Positions 62,675-64,000 of a stretch of DNA of 64,000 nucleotides are shown here, piece by piece (position 1 is the stretch's first letter; each line of letters opens with the position of its first letter). Below the pieces are notes generated by a model. It was given only the letters and a program-made list of their open reading frames with translations, ran no database searches and was not told the origin of the DNA. This DNA comes from Acetobacter sp. GTDB taxonomy: Bacteria; Pseudomonadota; Alphaproteobacteria; Acetobacterales; Acetobacteraceae. Where the stretch lies: the NCBI RefSeq assembly GCF_022483985.1, contig NZ_JAKVME010000001.1, positions 1,674,001 to 1,738,000 of the forward strand, read 5' to 3'. A program made the translations under genes and the position numbers.

Positions 62675-63676
62675 TCAGGAAACGCAGTCACCGATCAGTC
62701 CCGAGAGTTCCATTCTCTGCCGCGATTCTGCGATTCCGTCCCCCACCGCCAGCGCCGCTTCCAGCGCACGACGTCCGGCCTCCGCGTCCACCTTTACGGG
62801 CGCGCCATCCAGACAGGAGGCCGCGAAGGCGCGGTGCTCGGCTTCCAGAGAATCGTGCTCTTTCCATGAGGCAGCCTCCCGTCGGAAACCGCCGGTCCCC
62901 GGCAGCGGCATCCCCTTCTCACGCCCGATCATCACCAGTTCACGCTTGCCAAAATCGGCCGACAGATAACCTTCGGCAGAGAACAGCCGCATCTTCCGCT
63001 CGGTTTTCAGAGAAATCCGGCTGGCCGTGATGGTCGCCACACACCCGTTCTCGAATCGCACACGGGCATTGGCGATGTCCTCGTGCTCTGAACTGACAGC
63101 CGCGCCGATGGCGTCCACCTGCGCGATCGGGCTGTCCACGATGGCGAGAATCAGGTCGAGATCGTGAATCATCAGATCGAGAATCACCGATACATCCGTG
63201 CCACGCGGCTTGAACGGCGCGATGCGGGTTGCCTCTATATAGAGAGGGCGTCTGATTCGCGCCGTGATGGCCTCATATTCCGCCGAGTAGCGAAGCAGAT
63301 GTCCGACCTGAAGCACTTTACCGGCATTGTCAGCCAGTGTGACCAGTTCGTCCGCTTCCGCCAGAGTCGCCGCCATCGGCTTTTCGACCAGCACATGCTT
63401 TCCCGCCCGGAGCGCCTGCACGGCCAGAGTGAAATGCAGTTCCGCCGGAGCCGCGATGATCACGGCCTCGACCTGAGACAGCAGCTCATCAAGATCGCTG
63501 AATGCTCTCGTACCCGCTTCCTTCGCCAGCGCTTCAGCTTTTGCACGGTCCGGGTCGAACAGCCCCACCAGCGTCTCCCGAGCCGCTGCGGCTGATTTCA
63601 GGGCGTGAAACCGTCCGAAATGCCCGCATCCCACAAGCCCCACCCGTAGCGTTGAGGAAGAGTCGCCCTGAACCAT
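62675..63676 (-). CDS. Gfo/Idh/MocA-family NAD(P)-dependent oxidoreductase
   Basis: 333 residues. Rossmann motif LRVGLVGCGHFGRFHALKS at the start, and KHVLVEKPMAATLAEA with the conserved EKP lysine. The C-terminal half is the Gfo-type beta-sheet domain (YIEATRIAPFKPRGTDVSVI, DLMIHDLDLI). Substrate is probably a sugar, inositol or nucleotide-sugar. I chose the ATG at 63676, which has AGGGA seven bases upstream; the longer open frame runs through repeat copy B and is not coding. Confidence 0.85.
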   Translation of the reverse strand: MVQGDSSSTLRVGLVGCGHFGRFHALKSAAAARETLVGLFDPDRAKAEALAKEAGTRAFSDLDELLSQVEAVIIAAPAELHFTLAVQALRAGKHVLVEKPMAATLAEADELVTLADNAGKVLQVGHLLRYSAEYEAITARIRRPLYIEATRIAPFKPRGTDVSVILDLMIHDLDLILAIVDSPIAQVDAIGAAVSSEHEDIANARVRFENGCVATITASRISLKTERKMRLFSAEGYLSADFGKRELVMIGREKGMPLPGTGGFRREAASWKEHDSLEAEHRAFAASCLDGAPVKVDAEAGRRALEAALAVGDGIAESRQRMELSGLIGDCVS

Positions 63677-63695
63677 GGTTTCGTCCCTGAACCTG

Positions 63696-63799
63696 CTAGA
63701 GCAGCATCCGATCAGACGGAATCGTCTGGTCGGATGTTGCTCGACAAACAATGAGTTAGAGCCGCATCCGTGATCCAGTCTGAACGGACGCCGCTCTAG
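63696..63799. repeat. Dispersed two-hairpin intergenic repeat, copy B
   Basis: Intact copy of 104 bp. First hairpin: AGAGCAGCATCCGATCAGACG pairs with CGTCTGGTCGGATGTTGCTC around a GAAT loop. Second: AGAGCCGCATCCGT pairs with ACGGACGCCGCTCT. A linker GACAAACAATGAGTT joins them. It lies just upstream of the Gfo/Idh start. Copy A is at 48309-48414. Confidence 0.85.
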
Positions 63800-64000
63800 T
63801 GGATCGCAAGCAAGCACGGGAGGACGCCGATGGGAACACCCCTGCCGTCATAGCGGCGTAGAACCATTCCTCTGACGCCCGGTCAGGACAGGTTCGGGCT
63901 GCTCCTGCTGATCACAACCGCCGAAAATTTCCGGATGTCGCCTTTTTTAATCAGATGGCGTCCCGTTAAGTTTTTTTTGGACAGAGGCTTCACCGGAAAC
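63800..64000. other. Window end, no gene seen
   Basis: 201 bp with no open frame of note and two A/T runs (CTTTTTTAATC near 63950 and GTTTTTTTTGG near 63970). I see nothing that I can assign. Confidence 0.4.

Noticed and set aside
63677..63817. N-terminal extension of the Gfo/Idh protein
   Set aside because: These codons come from repeat copy B; the ATG at 63676 has a good ribosome site and begins the Rossmann fold.

Overview
The window looks like a chromosomal segment of an acetic acid bacterium or close relative (Alphaproteobacteria, Acetobacteraceae). The reasons are high G+C alpha-type genes throughout, a Hint-domain/AIDA-repeat protein of a kind common in this family, an alphaproteobacterial chemotaxis operon order, class Ia ribonucleotide reductase, and compact overlapping operons. 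The genus cannot be fixed from sequence alone. No rRNA, tRNA, CRISPR array, IS element or prophage was seen.

Layout. 1-7.2 kb: 3' end of an NAD-malic enzyme gene, a secreted lactonase-like propeller, an unknown HTH-like protein, a polysaccharide flippase, ndk, and an Uup-type ABC-F ATPase. 7.2-14.7 kb: one nine-gene chemotaxis operon on the minus strand in the order mcp-cheY-cheA-cheW-cheR-cheB-cheY-cheD-(cheT-like), the same order as the Sinorhizobium meliloti che operon. 14.9-21.6 kb: FAD amine oxidase, lytic transglycosylase, an orphan pseudopilin (GspG), a giant protein joining AIDA-like repeats, a Hint domain and a glycosyltransferase, and a small secreted protein with a duplicated Cys module. 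21.7-26.9 kb: canonical AmtB, glutathione reductase, and a divergent LysR/YeiH pair. 27-32 kb: a probable copper-handling group (Sco, PepSY membrane protein with a Met-rich loop, TonB receptor, DUF2946-like protein). 32-38.8 kb: ferredoxin-NADP reductase, YncE-like propeller, tsaD, hemC-hemD, methyltransferase.

38.8-44.6 kb: a structured intergenic segment and a tripartite heavy-metal RND efflux operon with CzcA-like acidic residues. 44.8-48.2 kb: an AT-rich unknown gene with an Rx4H (HEPN-like) motif, a SEL1-repeat protein, and a second Amt-superfamily protein in which both pore histidines are replaced. 48.6-54.5 kb: six genes overlapping end to end that encode purine-ring catabolism after urate oxidation (HIU hydrolase, OHCU decarboxylase, allantoinase, allantoate amidohydrolase, ureidoglycine-glyoxylate aminotransferase) plus an HpxW-like oxamate amidohydrolase; urate oxidase is not in the window. 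54.7-58.6 kb: a proline-rich membrane protein, two tandem P-loop kinase paralogues and a second flippase, suggesting a cell-surface glycan locus. 58.7-64 kb: small unknown protein, nrdB and nrdA with tandem NrdR boxes, a Gfo/Idh oxidoreductase, and one copy of a two-hairpin dispersed repeat whose other copy lies before the purine operon.

The most unusual items are the Hint-glycosyltransferase fusion, the Amt homologue without twin histidines, the CheT-like DxxxQ protein with receptor-like C-terminal tails in the che operon, the tandem kinase pair, and the HEPN-like singleton. All calls rest on reading the sequence; no database search was run.
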